64,000 bases of DNA from Euglena gracilis (lineage: Eukaryota; Euglenida; Euglenophyceae; Euglenales): the NCBI GenBank assembly GCA_039621445.1, contig CP154956.1, positions 77,310,474 to 77,374,473 on the forward strand, written 5' to 3'. Under the pieces are notes generated by a model. It saw only the letters and a program-made list of their open reading frames with translations, ran no database searches and was not told where the DNA came from. A program made the translations under genes and the position numbers. Below, piece after piece: positions 46,900 to 56,788 of the stretch (positions are counted from its first letter, which is position 1; every line of letters starts with the position of its first letter).

Positions 46900-47335
46900 G
46901 CGCCCCCGGGCAATTGACGCCCCCCGGGCAATTGTCACCCCTGGCTGTGCCAGCCAATTTGTCACCCCGGGAAATTGTCACCCCCTTCCGTGCTGCCCAA
47001 TTTGTCACCCCCCATTTGCAGTGTTCAACTGTGAACTTTCTTTTCGCCAACATGGCTCGATTGATCTTTTATTTTGCTACAATGTGCTGAGAACTTTTGC
47101 GTACCAAACACTCTGCACAATACCACGACCATAGCTGCATCTTTCCTGCATTCATTTGTGTTTCAGATGGTGTTCTTTGGTTTAAATGTGGCTTACATGG
47201 GTGGGCAATTGACGCCCCGGGCAATTATCACCCCCCTCTGTGCCGGCCAAATTGTCACCCTGGGAAATTGTCACCCCCCTCCGTGCTGCCCAATTTGTCA
47301 CGCAACAATTGTCCGGGGGGGGGCGGTTACAGTTA
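46900..47335. repeat. GGGCAATTGTCACCCC repeat clusters
   Basis: Two clusters (46905-47010 and 47205-47330) of units like GGGCAATTGACGCCCC, CCAATTTGTCACCCCGGGAA and ATTGTCACCCC. Followed by the palindrome AACTCTAATTTAGAGTT at 47350. MITE-like; ends not fixed. Confidence 0.6.
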
Positions 47336-47566
47336 ACGTTAAAGTTACATAACTCTAATTTAGAGTTATGCAACTTTCACGCAGGGTTTAAAAACAACAT
47401 ATGCATGAATTTATTTGGTTTTGCAATTTTTTTGAGGAGTGCGTATTGTCTGCTTTTTGAAATTTATTTAAAAGCCTAATATTTTCATTTTGGTATTGGG
47501 GAGTTCAGGGCGAGTCAGAGCCCCCCCCCCTCCCCGGGGTCCCGGGCCAGAGGCCCGGTTCGACCT

Positions 47567-47688
47567 CAGGGTTCGATATGAGGAGGGCGTACATGGTTTA
47601 GGTGGGGGGTGTCCCCCCACCCCCCCCCTCCTGGCCCGCAGGGCGGGGTCCGGACCACCCCCCCCACCTGTCCTCTTATCAAACCCTG
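47567..47688. mobile_element. Family C element (C2), short
   Basis: Starts CAGGGTTCGATATGAGGAGG and ends TCCTCTTATCAAACCCTG. The flanking octamers TTCGACCT and CTCAAAAC match poorly. Confidence 0.75.
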
Positions 47689-47901
47689 CTCAAAACCCAC
47701 CTAAATGTCTTCCAAAACCCATTCCGGGGGTTAATTTGCAATGTATGCAAGGCAAGGATGGCCGAGTTGCGCTTTTTAATGCTCCCTAATGAACTTAATC
47801 GGCTTTTGGCCTCCTCCTGGGGGGCGGGGGGGGCTATGATCATGGTTTCACACAACAGGCGCAACGAGAAGATATTACCGATTTTTTTTGTAAATTGACA
47901 C

Positions 47902-48640
47902 CAGGCTTGTGCTTAGTCGGGTGCCTACCCCACGGGGAGGGGGTGGGTGCTAGGGGCAGGCACCCCATAGCACCCGATCCGACCCCCCCGGGGGGTAGGG
48001 TTTTGGGGGGTGCCTGCCCCTAGCAGGCACCCCCCTCCGACCCCGGCGCCGGGAGCCCAGAAACGGCCATTTTCAATGAAAATTTTCTGGGTCCGGCCCG
48101 GACCCCTATCCCCCCCGGGGGGGGTGTGCCTGCTAGGGGCAGGCACCCTCAGGGTTCGATATAAGGAGGGCGTACATGGTTTAGGTGGGGGGGGGTGTCC
48201 CCCCCCCACCCCCCCCCCCCTCCTGGCCCGCAGGGGGGGTCCGGACCACCCCCCCCCCCCACCTGCAAGGGGGGTCCGGACCGACCCTCGGGGGCAAAAA
48301 TTGACCCCCCCCAAAAAGGGTCAATTTTTTCCTCCGGCGCTTCGCGCCGAAAATTTTTTGCATTTTTGGCACATTTTTGCCCAAAAAGTGCCCAAAATGG
48401 CACTTTTGGTCGTTTTGGGGGGTCAAAAATTTTCGGCCCGGCGCTTCGCGCCGGGCCGAAAATTCGGCCACCCTGACCGCGCACCTGTTTAGGTGGGGGG
48501 GGGGTGTCCCCCCCCACCCCCCCCCTCCTGGCCCGCAGGGGGGGGTCCGGACCCCCCCCCCCACCTGTCCTTATATCGAACCCTGGGCACCCTATAGCAC
48601 CCACAGACCCACCCCCCCTCACCCCCCGGGCACAAGCATG
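47902..48640. mobile_element. Family B element (B3) carrying C1, perfect 8-bp TSD
   Basis: Ends CAGGCTTGTGCTTAGTCGGG and CGGGCACAAGCATG; ATTGACAC directly before (47894-47901) and directly after (48641-48648). It is interrupted at 48150-48585 by C1. Confidence 0.95.
48150..48585. mobile_element. Family C element (C1) nested in B3, perfect 8-bp TSD
   Basis: Ends CAGGGTTCGATATAAGGAGG and TCCTTATATCGAACCCTG; GGCACCCT at 48142-48149 and 48586-48593. The interior is symmetrical: GGTGTCCCCCCCCCACCC blocks, two hairpins CGGCGCTTCGCGCCG (48335, 48438) and GCCCAAAATGGCACTTTTGG. Confidence 0.95.
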
Positions 48641-48895
48641 ATTGACACCCGAATGGAGGTTTTGGAAGGCATTTGGTTGGGTTTCGAGTCATTTCATTTC
48701 ATATTTGAATGAAATATTTCGCAGTGCGGGCTTTTAGGGGGGGGGCTGGATTTATTATTGGTGGTCGCTAGCGACTAGTTGCCAGATCACCAAGCGATTG
48801 TGCTTATCACCAATGGTCGCTAGTGACTGTCCTTAACACCAATGGTCGCTATCGACCAGGCTGTATTTTAGTCGGGTGCCAACCCCACTTGGGGG

Positions 48896-49733
48896 CAGGG
48901 TTTGATATAAGGAGGGCGTACATGGTTTAGGTGGGGGGTGTCCCCCCCCCCTCGCCTGCAGGGGGGGTCCGGACCAGGGATTTTTTTTTAAGTTTGGACC
49001 CCCGGGGGGGGGGGGGGGGGGGGGGTAGGGTGGGTGGGCCGCCGGCCCCCCTCCCCCCCCCGGGGGGTCCCCCCGGAGGGGGGTGGGATATACTTTTCGG
49101 CGCCGCAGGCGCTGAAAAAATTCTATTTTTAGCACTTTTCGCGATTTTCCGGCCATTTTTTGTGGGTCCCCCGGACCCCCCTCCCCCCCCCCTCGGGGGG
49201 GCCCCCCCCAGGGGGTGGGTGGGTTGGTGGGGAGCCCCCCCCTTTCCTCCCCGGTTTTAAAAAAACCCCTGGTCCGGACCCCCCCCCCCCACCTGTCAGG
49301 GGGTCCGGACCGACCCTCGGGGGGTACCCGGGAGCGCGGTCCCTACAGCGCTGGAATTACACCAGAGTTACTCACCCGGCCAGGGGGAGCAACAAAAGAG
49401 GACTGGTGTACGGGTTCCCTGGCCACTCACCACGCAGAAAACTGGGCCAGAAGCGAAGTTAGCGCCGGCCATAAACAGACAAGAAGCCTTAGTGCAACTA
49501 AGGGGTACCTGGGAACCCCCCAAAAGGGTCAATTTTTTTCCTCCGGCGCTTTGCGCCGAAAAGTTTTTGCATTTATGGCACATTTTTACCCAAAAAGTGC
49601 CCAAAATGGCACTTTTGGTCGTTTTGGGGGGTCAAATTTTTTTCGCTCACCCAGACCGCACGGGGTGTCCCCCCCCCCTCCTGGCCCGCAGGGGGGGTCT
49701 GGACCCCCCCACCTGTCCTTTTATCGAACCCTG
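48896..49733. mobile_element. Family C element (C4) nested in Q1, itself carrying P1
   Basis: Starts CAGGGTTTGATATAAGGAGG and ends TCCTTTTATCGAACCCTG; flanks CTTGGGGG and CCGGGGGG match at 6 of 8. P1 is inserted at 48975-49271. The 49440-49490 part (GCCAGAAGCGAAGTTAGCGC) is shared with family H. Confidence 0.85.
48975..49271. mobile_element. Family P element (P1) nested in C4, perfect 8-bp TSD
   Basis: Ends CAGGGATTTTTTTTTAAG and TTTTAAAAAAACCCCTG; GTCCGGAC at 48967-48974 and 49272-49279. The interior has mirrored G and C runs and GGCGCCGCAGGCGC. Confidence 0.95.
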
Positions 49734-50039
49734 CCGGGGGGGGGGGGGCTGCCTGGGCAGGCACCCCAAGGCACTCCAAATCCGACCAGACAGACCCGGC
49801 GCCGGGGAGCCAAAAATGGCCTATTTTCAAAGGAATGTGCCTGGGCACAGGCCGAAATCCGACCCCCCCTCCGGGGGGGGGAGGGAAGTGCCTGGCTGGG
49901 CGGGAACTCTGGACCCCCCCCCCCCTGGTTGGTAAAAAAACAGCCTGCTAGCAACTAGCGACCACCAAAAAGTCCATCACCAATTTCTCGCTCGGGGTCC
50001 CGGCCACCTCACCCCTGCGGGGTTGAGGTGGAGGGAAAA

Positions 50040-50300
50040 TGTGCATTGCTCAAAAGTGAGGGGGGGTTACCACAGGAGGTGGAATCACAGGAGGTGGACC
50101 GGCGGTCGACCGTCGGCGACCGTCGCGTCCACCATGGTGGGATGACGGCCGGCCGCGGCCAACCGCGGCCACCACCAAGAGCAATTTGAAAAGTGTTGCT
50201 GGTGGAACCGCGGCCAGCTGCGGTCCCACCAGGAGTGTGTCTCTGGTGGAACCGCGGCTGGCCGCGGTCAGCCGCGGTTCCACCAGGGCGGACCATCTAT
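50040..50300. repeat. CCGCGG-rich palindromic repeat, copy 1
   Basis: GTGGAACCGCGGCCAGCTGC, GGTGGAACCGCGGCTGGCCG and the mirrored GACGGCCGGCCGCGGCC. A second copy at 52400-52665 shares GTGGAACCGCGGTCG and GAGGTGGACC / CACCTCCTGTGG. Confidence 0.65.
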
Positions 50301-50351
50301 GCAGTGATCAGGCACCATCACCAGCCGGCCCAGCTTTTATCCTGCCTGCCC

Positions 50352-51460
50352 CCATGTGTCCAAATTATCACGCCCCAGACCCCCCCCACCACCCCCCCCC
50401 ACACCACCCACCCCCCCCCCCACACCCCCCACCCCCCCCCACACACCCCCCCACCCACCACCCCGCCCACTTCACGTAATTTCATACGACCTTCTCTTTA
50501 CTTTTTTTTTATTTTTTTGTTTTATTAAATATATAATTTATTAATCTTATTTTTTTGTTCTTTTTGATTTTTGCAAAAGAATTTCCCGATGCCGTTTCAC
50601 TGTGGCCAAAAGGAATTTATGAGGTTATTTGAAGGAGCAGGGTTAGGGTTACAATTCTTATCCAAACAGCAGAATACATCCCGCTCAACGTTGTTAGATT
50701 GGTCTCTACAAGGTACCCAGCGAACCCAAAGAGCCGCCCAACTAGGGTTAAAAACATGGGGGGACCCAAACGAGGCGACGAAGGCGCAGAGCGAGAGTCG
50801 TGCCATGTGTATTAACACTAGTTGGGTGGCTCTTTGGGGTAGCTGGTACCTTGTAGGGGCCAATTTCTCACGCCCCAGACCCCCCACACCCCCCCCACAC
50901 CCCCCACACCCCCCCCACACCCCCCCACACTCCCCCACACCCGCCCACGCCCACACTTCACGTAATTTCATACTACTTTCTCTTTACTTTTTTTTATTGT
51001 TTTGCTTTATTAAATATATTATTTATTTATTTATTTATTTATTATGTTCTTTTTGATTTTTGCAAAAGAATTTCCCGATGCCGTTTCACTGTGGCCAAAA
51101 GGAATTTATGAGGTTATTTGAAGGAGTAGGGTTAGGGTTACGATTCTTGTCCAAACAGCAGATTACATCCCGCTCACGTTGTTAGATTGGTCTCTACAAG
51201 GTACCCAGCGAACCCAAAGAGCCGCCCAACTAAGGGGGGACCCGAGGGCGAGGCCGAAGGCGCCGAGCGAGGGTCCCCCCATGTGCATTAACCCTAGTTG
51301 GGCGGCTCTTTGGGGTAGCTGGTACCTTGTAGGGGCCAATTTATCACGCCCCAGACCCCCCCCACCCCCCCCCCCCACCCCCCACACCCCACCAACAACC
51401 CCCCCATCCCCCCCACACCCCCACACACTTCACGTAATTTCATATGACCTTTTCTTTATT
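50352..51460 (+). repeat. Tandem repeat of about 0.5 kb, two and a part copies
   Basis: Units start at about 50352, 50865 and 51340 with ATTATCACGCCCCAGACCCC or ATTTCTCACGCCCCAGACCC, continue with a CCCCACACCCC tract, CTTCACGTAATTTCATA, T-rich DNA, TTTGCAAAAGAATTTCCCGA and TGAAGGAG(C/T)AGGGTTAGGGTTA. Each full unit includes an inverted repeat CTACAAGGTACCCAGCGAAC ... TAGCTGGTACCTTGTAG. Third copy stops after the T-rich part. Confidence 0.85.
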
Positions 51461-51568
51461 TTTTTTAATTTTTGCTTTTTAAGTGTATTTATTTAAATTT
51501 TGAAAATTGTAAACAAATATATGTATTATATTGCATTTAATGTATACATTGCATATGTTTTTTAAATA

Positions 51569-51972
51569 CCCCCCCCCCTAGTCGTACGACCACCCCTCAT
51601 CTATGACCACCCCCCGGTCACAGGTTGCAGGTCATGGGGGTGTTATAACCACCCCCCCCGGTCACAGGTTGCAGGTTGCGAAAAATTTAACCCCCAAAAA
51701 TAAGTCTCCCCCCTGGCCGGTCCGAGCAAAAATCCATGAAATGGACCCCCCCAAAATAAGGTCCCCCCTGCCGGCGCGAAGCGCCGGATTTTTGAAAAAT
51801 GGGACATTTTGGGGGGGTAAATCTGCCATTTTGGGACAGTTTTCACACACTTCTACGACCGCCCCCTCATCTATGACCACCCCCCGGTCACAGGTTGCAG
51901 GTTATGGGGGTGTTATGACCACCCCCCCCGGTCACAGGTTGCAGGAACCCGGTCATACGACTAGGGGGGGGG
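51569..51972. mobile_element. Family A element (A1)
   Basis: Ends CCCCCTAGTCGTACGACC and GGTCATACGACTAGGGGG; two CGGTCACAGGTTGCAGGT units at each side and the hairpin CCGGCGCGAAGCGCCGG (51768) in the centre. Nearly identical to A2. Flanks TAAATA and TAATAC are only partly alike. Confidence 0.88.
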
Positions 51973-51984
51973 TAATACATACAT

Positions 51985-52012
51985 ATATGCATATATATAT
52001 ATATATATATAA
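51985..52012 (+). repeat. TA microsatellite
   Basis: CATATATGCATATATATATA and further TA units directly after A1. Confidence 0.8.
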
Positions 52013-52263
52013 ATTGTTCACATGGGTCCAATTAAGTGCGGAGGGGTTAAAAAAACAATGATGAACAGGGAACGTATGAAAATCCTTCAAGCATTCTGCA
52101 TCCCCCCTCCACCCCCGTCCACAGTGAAACAGTGAAACGGCATCGGGAAATTCTTTTGCAGAAATAAAAAAAATAAAAAATATTTATATACAGGAGGACC
52201 ATTTCCGGGTTGTTTGGTTTTACAACAAAAGCTTCGGAACCCTGAAAAAAGCTGGACATCGAG

Positions 52264-52330
52264 TGGATGTGGGGCTCGAACCCACGACCTCAGGGTCACG
52301 GAAGCCATGCTCTACCACTGATCCACTCGG
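52264..52330 (-). tRNA. tRNA-like gene or tRNA pseudogene
   Basis: On the - strand an acceptor stem GAGTGGA pairs with TCCACTC, and a complete T arm GTGGGTTCGAGCCCCAC contains a perfect B box (GGTTCGAGCCC). AGTGGTAGAGC resembles the D-arm/A-box but about 4 nt of the D arm are missing and no clean anticodon stem-loop can be drawn (TGGCTTCCGTGACCCTGAGG). TTTTTT, a Pol III terminator, follows 10 nt downstream. It may be a degenerate tRNA or the head of a SINE. Confidence 0.5.
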
Positions 52331-52399
52331 CTTTCTGGTAGTGTTAAGGTAAGTGTGGTGTGATCACTCCGCTGTTTACAATGCAAGCAGGCTGGTGAT

Positions 52400-52665
52400 G
52401 GCTGGGACGACGGTTGGCCGCGGCCTGACCGCGGCTGACCGTCATCCCACCACATCGTTGTACAAAATTCATGAAAGTGGAACCGCGGTCGACCGAGGCC
52501 GACCGCGGTTCCACTTTCGAAAAAAAAATTCCAAAAGTGGGACCGCGGCCAGCCGCGGTCAGCCGTTTTCCCACCACCATGGGCAGCCGCGGCCGGCCGC
52601 GGCTGACCGCGGCCGGCCGCAGTTCCACCAACCGCGAGTCCACCTCCTGTGGCACACCTCCCCAA
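52400..52665. repeat. CCGCGG-rich palindromic repeat, copy 2
   Basis: CGGTTGGCCGCGGCC, GTGGAACCGCGGTCGACCG and CCGCGGCCGGCCGCGGCTG palindromes, as at 50040-50300. Confidence 0.65.
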
Positions 52666-52904
52666 AAGTGAGGGGGAACGGCATTTTGTTGAATTTTCCC
52701 TTTTCCCTCCCTTTGTTGAATATTTTCCACATGAAAAAAATGTTCGAGCTTTTTTTTGTTTGATTTTCAAAGAAAAATGAGGAAACATTTTTGAGCAGTT
52801 TTGGTCTATGGCCCTTTCACCTGCTAAAGAACCAAGAACATTTCTTTGCCTCCTTTGGCAGGAGAAGGAGGGTCAGACCCATAACATTGTTTGACACCTG
52901 TCCG

Positions 52905-53145
52905 ACCCCACCCCGGAGGGTGACTGGTTTTCTGGCCAAGAGCCCCCCCTCCCCCCCGGGGTGGGGTAGGCCCAAAAATGAAAAGTGGCTTCCCTGGCGC
53001 CAAAGGCGCCACAAATTTTTTGGATTTTGAGTTTTTTTTTGGCTGAAAAGTTGCCGATCCCATGGGGGGGGTAAAGTGAGTGACTGGTTTTTTCGGAAAA
53101 AGTGACTGACTGGTTTTTTCAGAGTGGAAAGTGACCCCCACCGCC
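52905..53145. repeat. Family X, copy 2
   Basis: CCCGGAGGGTGACTGGTTTT, GTGACTGACTGGTTTTTTC, with CGCCAAAGGCGCC hairpin at 52998. Confidence 0.6.
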
Positions 53146-53463
53146 CGGGGGTCGCCATTGCTGCATTGCCATGTGGTCCCTGTGTTGGGGTGTCCTTGGA
53201 CCCCGGGGCATGCGACATGTGATCCCTCCCCCCAGCCCCACCAATGAGTACACAGAAGCCACAAGCCATTCATGTAAGTGTGCTGTTTACAAACTTCACC
53301 ATCCAGCTGTGGATTCATCAGCCTGCACTAATCATACGCCGGCGTGAAAAAGGTTTGGCGCAACGCCCAGCTGCTTTCACCGCCTGACGGTCTGTATTCC
53401 TCCTCTGAGCTTTTTTCGCTGTTGGGCTTCACCCTACCCCCAATATTCCCGACGTCATCTCTC

Positions 53464-53520
53464 ACAGAGATTCAAACTGTCCATCCCCGCTGTGAACACT
53501 GCAGGGGCTACAGCAAAGCC
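53464..53520 (+). repeat. Repeat D, copy 2
   Basis: See the description under 45905. The upstream 53340-53460 also resembles 57540-57590 (CCCGACGTCATCTC just before the repeat in both). Confidence 0.55.
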
Positions 53521-53949
53521 CCAAAGAATTTTTGGAAAGGCCCTCCAGATGGCCTGCTGGTCTGCACAGGATTTTGTTCATTTAAAGGTCGGCAAACTTG
53601 ACCCGTTAGAACATTATAAACCCCCCACTGATAAACCCCCTGGGGTGTGCAGGATCTGGTTTGGTTGGTCAGCCGAAGGCGGGGTCTATAAGTCAAGGAA
53701 TTGTTGGTGAAAATCCGACCCCCCCAAAAATGCCATACCAAATACCAAATCAAAAAATGGCATTTTTTTGATGATGGTGGGTCTCAAAAAAAATTGCCAA
53801 AAATCAGTTTTTTTGGGTGGTTTGCAGCTGAAAAAATCGTCCCAGGTGGTGTCCGCTTTTCTTCCTGGGGGGTTTATAAATCAAGGTTTGGTTTGTCGGC
53901 GGGAGGGGGGGGGGTTCAGTGGGTGTTTCGCCGACCAGTCAGCCAATTG

Positions 53950-54530
53950 CCAGTCCAGTGGGGGGTGGGGTCGACCATCCCCCCACCTCTTCCCATTGTT
54001 ATGGTGGCATCAATTTTTAGACGCAAAAATTTTTCCCGGTGCCAAAGGTGTTTTTTTGGACCCATTTTGGGACCCATATAGGAGATCCCCCCAAAACCCC
54101 TTTTTTTCACACCTTCCAAAATTTCAACGGTTTTTTTGAAAAAATTTATTTTGAGAGGTTTTTGTTGCAAAAAAACGCCATTGAAAACCCATAAAATTCC
54201 CAAGAGAAAAAATGTCAGTAAAATTTGATTGTGCCAAGATTTGGTTGGTTCTTTTTTTTTTTCCCACCCCCCTCCTAAAAATTATCAATTTTCGAACGTG
54301 AAAGTTTTGAGGTTTTTTTGTGAAAAGGTGGTTTTCCATCAAAAAACATATGCATTTTGGGTTCATTTTTCAAAAAAATTTCAAAAAATTTTCCCGGCCA
54401 ACATCCCCGTTTTCCCAAAATTGCTGAAAATGCTGTGGTGGGTTGGGGTCAACCCATCTCCCCCGCTCCTGGGTGGGGATCGCCCCCCCCCCCCCAACCA
54501 GGCTTTCCCGTTCTACCCTGCCGGGGAGGG
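53950..54530. mobile_element. Family F-related element
   Basis: GGTGGGGTCGACCATCCCCC, GGACCCATATAGGAGATCCC, then to the right GGCTTTCCCGTTCTACCCTG (54506-54525), the F right end. The left end CAGGGCAGAACGG is not preserved. Confidence 0.6.
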
Positions 54531-54559
54531 GTCCAGACATTCATTTAGTGTGGTACACC

Positions 54560-54735
54560 AAGGTTGTCATTTTGTGGTTCACTGTGGACACCACAAAAAG
54601 TTTTTGTGGTTCACCTGTGGACACCAAAAAATTTTTTGTGGTTCACTTGTGGACACCACAAAAATTTTTGTGGTTTGCCTGTGGGCGCCAAAAATTTTTT
54701 TGTGGTTCACATGTGGACACCAAAAAATTTCCACC
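54560..54735 (+). repeat. 37-bp minisatellite (TGTGGTTCACNTGTGGACACC)
   Basis: Five imperfect tandem units such as TTTTTGTGGTTCACCTGTGG followed by ACACCAAAAAA. A related shorter array in 56265-56375 includes CTGTGGACACCAGAAAAAAA. Confidence 0.85.
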
Positions 54736-54846
54736 ATCATTTTCTTTCTCATCAACAGCAATGAAGCAATCTTCTTGAACATGTTTTCAAAAGCAGGAGA
54801 TGTGCAACAAAAACTGAACGCAATGAATTATACAGAATGTAATGTA

Positions 54847-55254
54847 CCCCCCCCCCCCTAGTCGTACGACCACCCCTCATCTATGACCACCCCCCGGTCA
54901 CAGGTTGCAGGTTAGGGGGGTGTTATGACCACCCCCCCGGTCACAGGTTGCAGGTTGCGAAAAAATTTAACCCCCCAAAATAAGTCCCCCCCCTGGCCGG
55001 TCCGAGCAAAAATCCATGAAATGGACCCCCCCAAAATAAGGTCCCCCCTGCCGGCGCGAAGCGCCGGATTTTTGAAAAATGGGACATTTTGGGGGGGTAA
55101 AAAATGCCATTTTGGGACAGTTTTCACACACACCTACGACCGCCCCCTCATCTATGACCACCCCCCGGTCACAGGTTGCAGGTTAGGGGGGTGTTATGAC
55201 CACCCCCCCCGGTCACAGGTTGCAGGAACCCGGTCATACGACTAGGGGGGGGGG
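54847..55254. mobile_element. Family A element (A2), 7-bp TSD
   Basis: Ends CCCCTAGTCGTACGACC and GGTCATACGACTAGGGG; TAATGTA at 54840-54846 and 55255-55261. Centre hairpin CCGGCGCGAAGCGCCGG at 55051. Nearly identical to A1, 3.3 kb away. Confidence 0.93.
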
Positions 55255-55518
55255 TAATGTAAAAAATATGCATAATGTTTGCACACCAAAAAGGAAGCGT
55301 AAAACCGCTTTGAAAGAATCCGTAAAAAAAATGGTATGAATTGAAATGATCAACAATGATCACCAAACAATATTCCAATCCCAATGACAACGAAGAACGT
55401 TAACATTTATGAAATTTATGAAGATAACAGAAACTGGACAAACTGAACACACATTGAATGTCATTATCCAAAGTGCATAATGCAAATACGTCAAACCAGG
55501 TGGAGACAATTGCACGAG

Positions 55519-55614
55519 TTACAAAAGGTAGAACAGGCGAAACGATACAGACCTTCTGTTCACTTCCCCGTGCTTCACTTGCAAGGACATTTCGACATGA
55601 CATTGGCGTAAAAC
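55519..55614 (-). CDS. Unrecognised gene, last exon
   Basis: Thirty-two codons including the stop: VLRQCHVEMSLQVKHGEVNR then RSVSFRLFYLL. The acceptor is excellent (TTTTTTTGCAG before 55614). In phase 0 with the donor of the next exon upstream. The stop TAA is at 55519-55521; alternatively a donor GTCTGT at about 55550 could lead to further exons. No family is recognised. Confidence 0.5.
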   Translation of the reverse strand, partial: VLRQCHVEMSLQVKHGEVNRRSVSFRLFYLL

Positions 55615-56078
55615 CTGCAAAAAAACAGAGCAAATATTGACCGGAAGCGCCGTGTTTTTTTTTTTTTATCCTTTTTAATTCTTCTCAGGCCCAAACTGAC
55701 AGCTAATACCTTTAATGAAAAAAAAAAACTATCTCAATATTGACAAAATGGAAAAACTATAATTACGTTGACATTAACCCTTCTGAATGACAAACTAAAT
55801 TGAATGCCTGACTGGTTTTCCATCGGAAATGGTCAAGTGGTATGACACCACAGCAATGAAGTGGCTTTCCAGCTCCTACCTCAAAGCAAAGCACATGGCA
55901 TTGCCGATTTTTCAGGCACTTTTTCAGGCACTGAGACACTCAATTGACATCCCACAATGCCCCAGAACGCTCCCAATGTCCACGGCCATGCCAAAGCCCC
56001 ACGATAAAGCCCCACGATAATGTTGCGTGTTTCTGCTTCCATGAAGCGGAATTCCGCTTCATCGACACCAGTACTTAC
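55615..56078 (-). other. GT-AG intron of the unrecognised gene
   Basis: 464 bp, donor AAG|GTAAGTACT (a consensus donor) and acceptor TTTTTTTGCAG. Contains no repeat family that I recognise; this part of the window is unusually free of G/C runs. Confidence 0.6.
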
Positions 56079-56153
56079 CTTTTTGATGGTATCCTTGTTG
56101 GGTAAGTTGTCTATAGAGCATAGCATGTCTGCTTGAGAACTCTCGATAGCAAT
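56079..56153 (-). CDS. Unrecognised gene, internal exon
   Basis: Twenty-five codons: IAIESSQADMLCSIDNLPNK then DTIKK, ending at a consensus GTAAGT donor. The acceptor is GGGCAG (or 14 nt earlier GGCAG). Joined to the next exon it gives DTIKK|VLRQCHVE. Function unknown. Confidence 0.5.
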
Positions 56154-56756
56154 CTGCCCAATTCCAACTGCCACGCTTCGTGGATTGAGCCGGGGCCAAG
56201 GCTCAGAATGTGGCTGAGGTGTCTAAAGATCAATCCGCTTTTAGGTGCAAAATTTTTTTTCGATCCGCAATCAATTTTTGTGGACCACACAAATTTTTTT
56301 GTGGACACCACAAAATTTTTTGTGGTTCACCTGTGGACACCAGAAAAAAATTTGTGGTTCACACGTCTTTTGTGAACCACACTAAATGAATGTCTGGAGG
56401 GGTCCCGTGCCAGGCTGGGTGGATGGGTGGGGGACTTCAGGGGGGGGAGGCACAGGGTTTGATATAAGGAGGGCGTACATGGTTTAGGTGCCCCCCCCCC
56501 CTCCTGGCCCGCAGGGGGGTCCGGACCACCCCCCCCCCCACCTGCCAGGGGGTCCACCGACCCTGGGGGGGGGTATCCGGGACCCCCCCCCAAAAAGGGT
56601 CAATTTTTTCCTCCGGCGCTTTGCGCCGTAAATTTTTTGTATTTTTGCACATTTTTGCCCAAAAAGTGGTCAGTGGGGAGGGTTGAAAGTTTCACCCTTT
56701 TCCCCTCCAACCACACTCCCGGGAAACTCTCACGTATTTGCTGACCTGCCACCCAC

Positions 56757-56788
56757 CTCCACAATTGCTGATTCAACAGGGGCAGCCC
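56757..56788 (-). CDS. Tentative microexon of the same gene
   Basis: 32 nt between ACCTCAG and GTGGGT code (G)AAPVESAIVE. In phase it would continue as SAIVE|IAIESS. Only splice signals and phase support it. Confidence 0.3.

Larger units (their letters stand above)
48857..49947. mobile_element. Family Q element (Q1) carrying C4, 6/8 TSD
   Basis: Starts CAGGCTGTATTTTAGTCGGG and ends TTGGTAAAAAAACAGCCTG. Flanking octamers CTATCGAC and CTAGCAAC match at 6 of 8 positions. It lies in GGTCGCTAGCGACTAG-rich DNA (48760-48855, 49948-49965). Confidence 0.85.
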
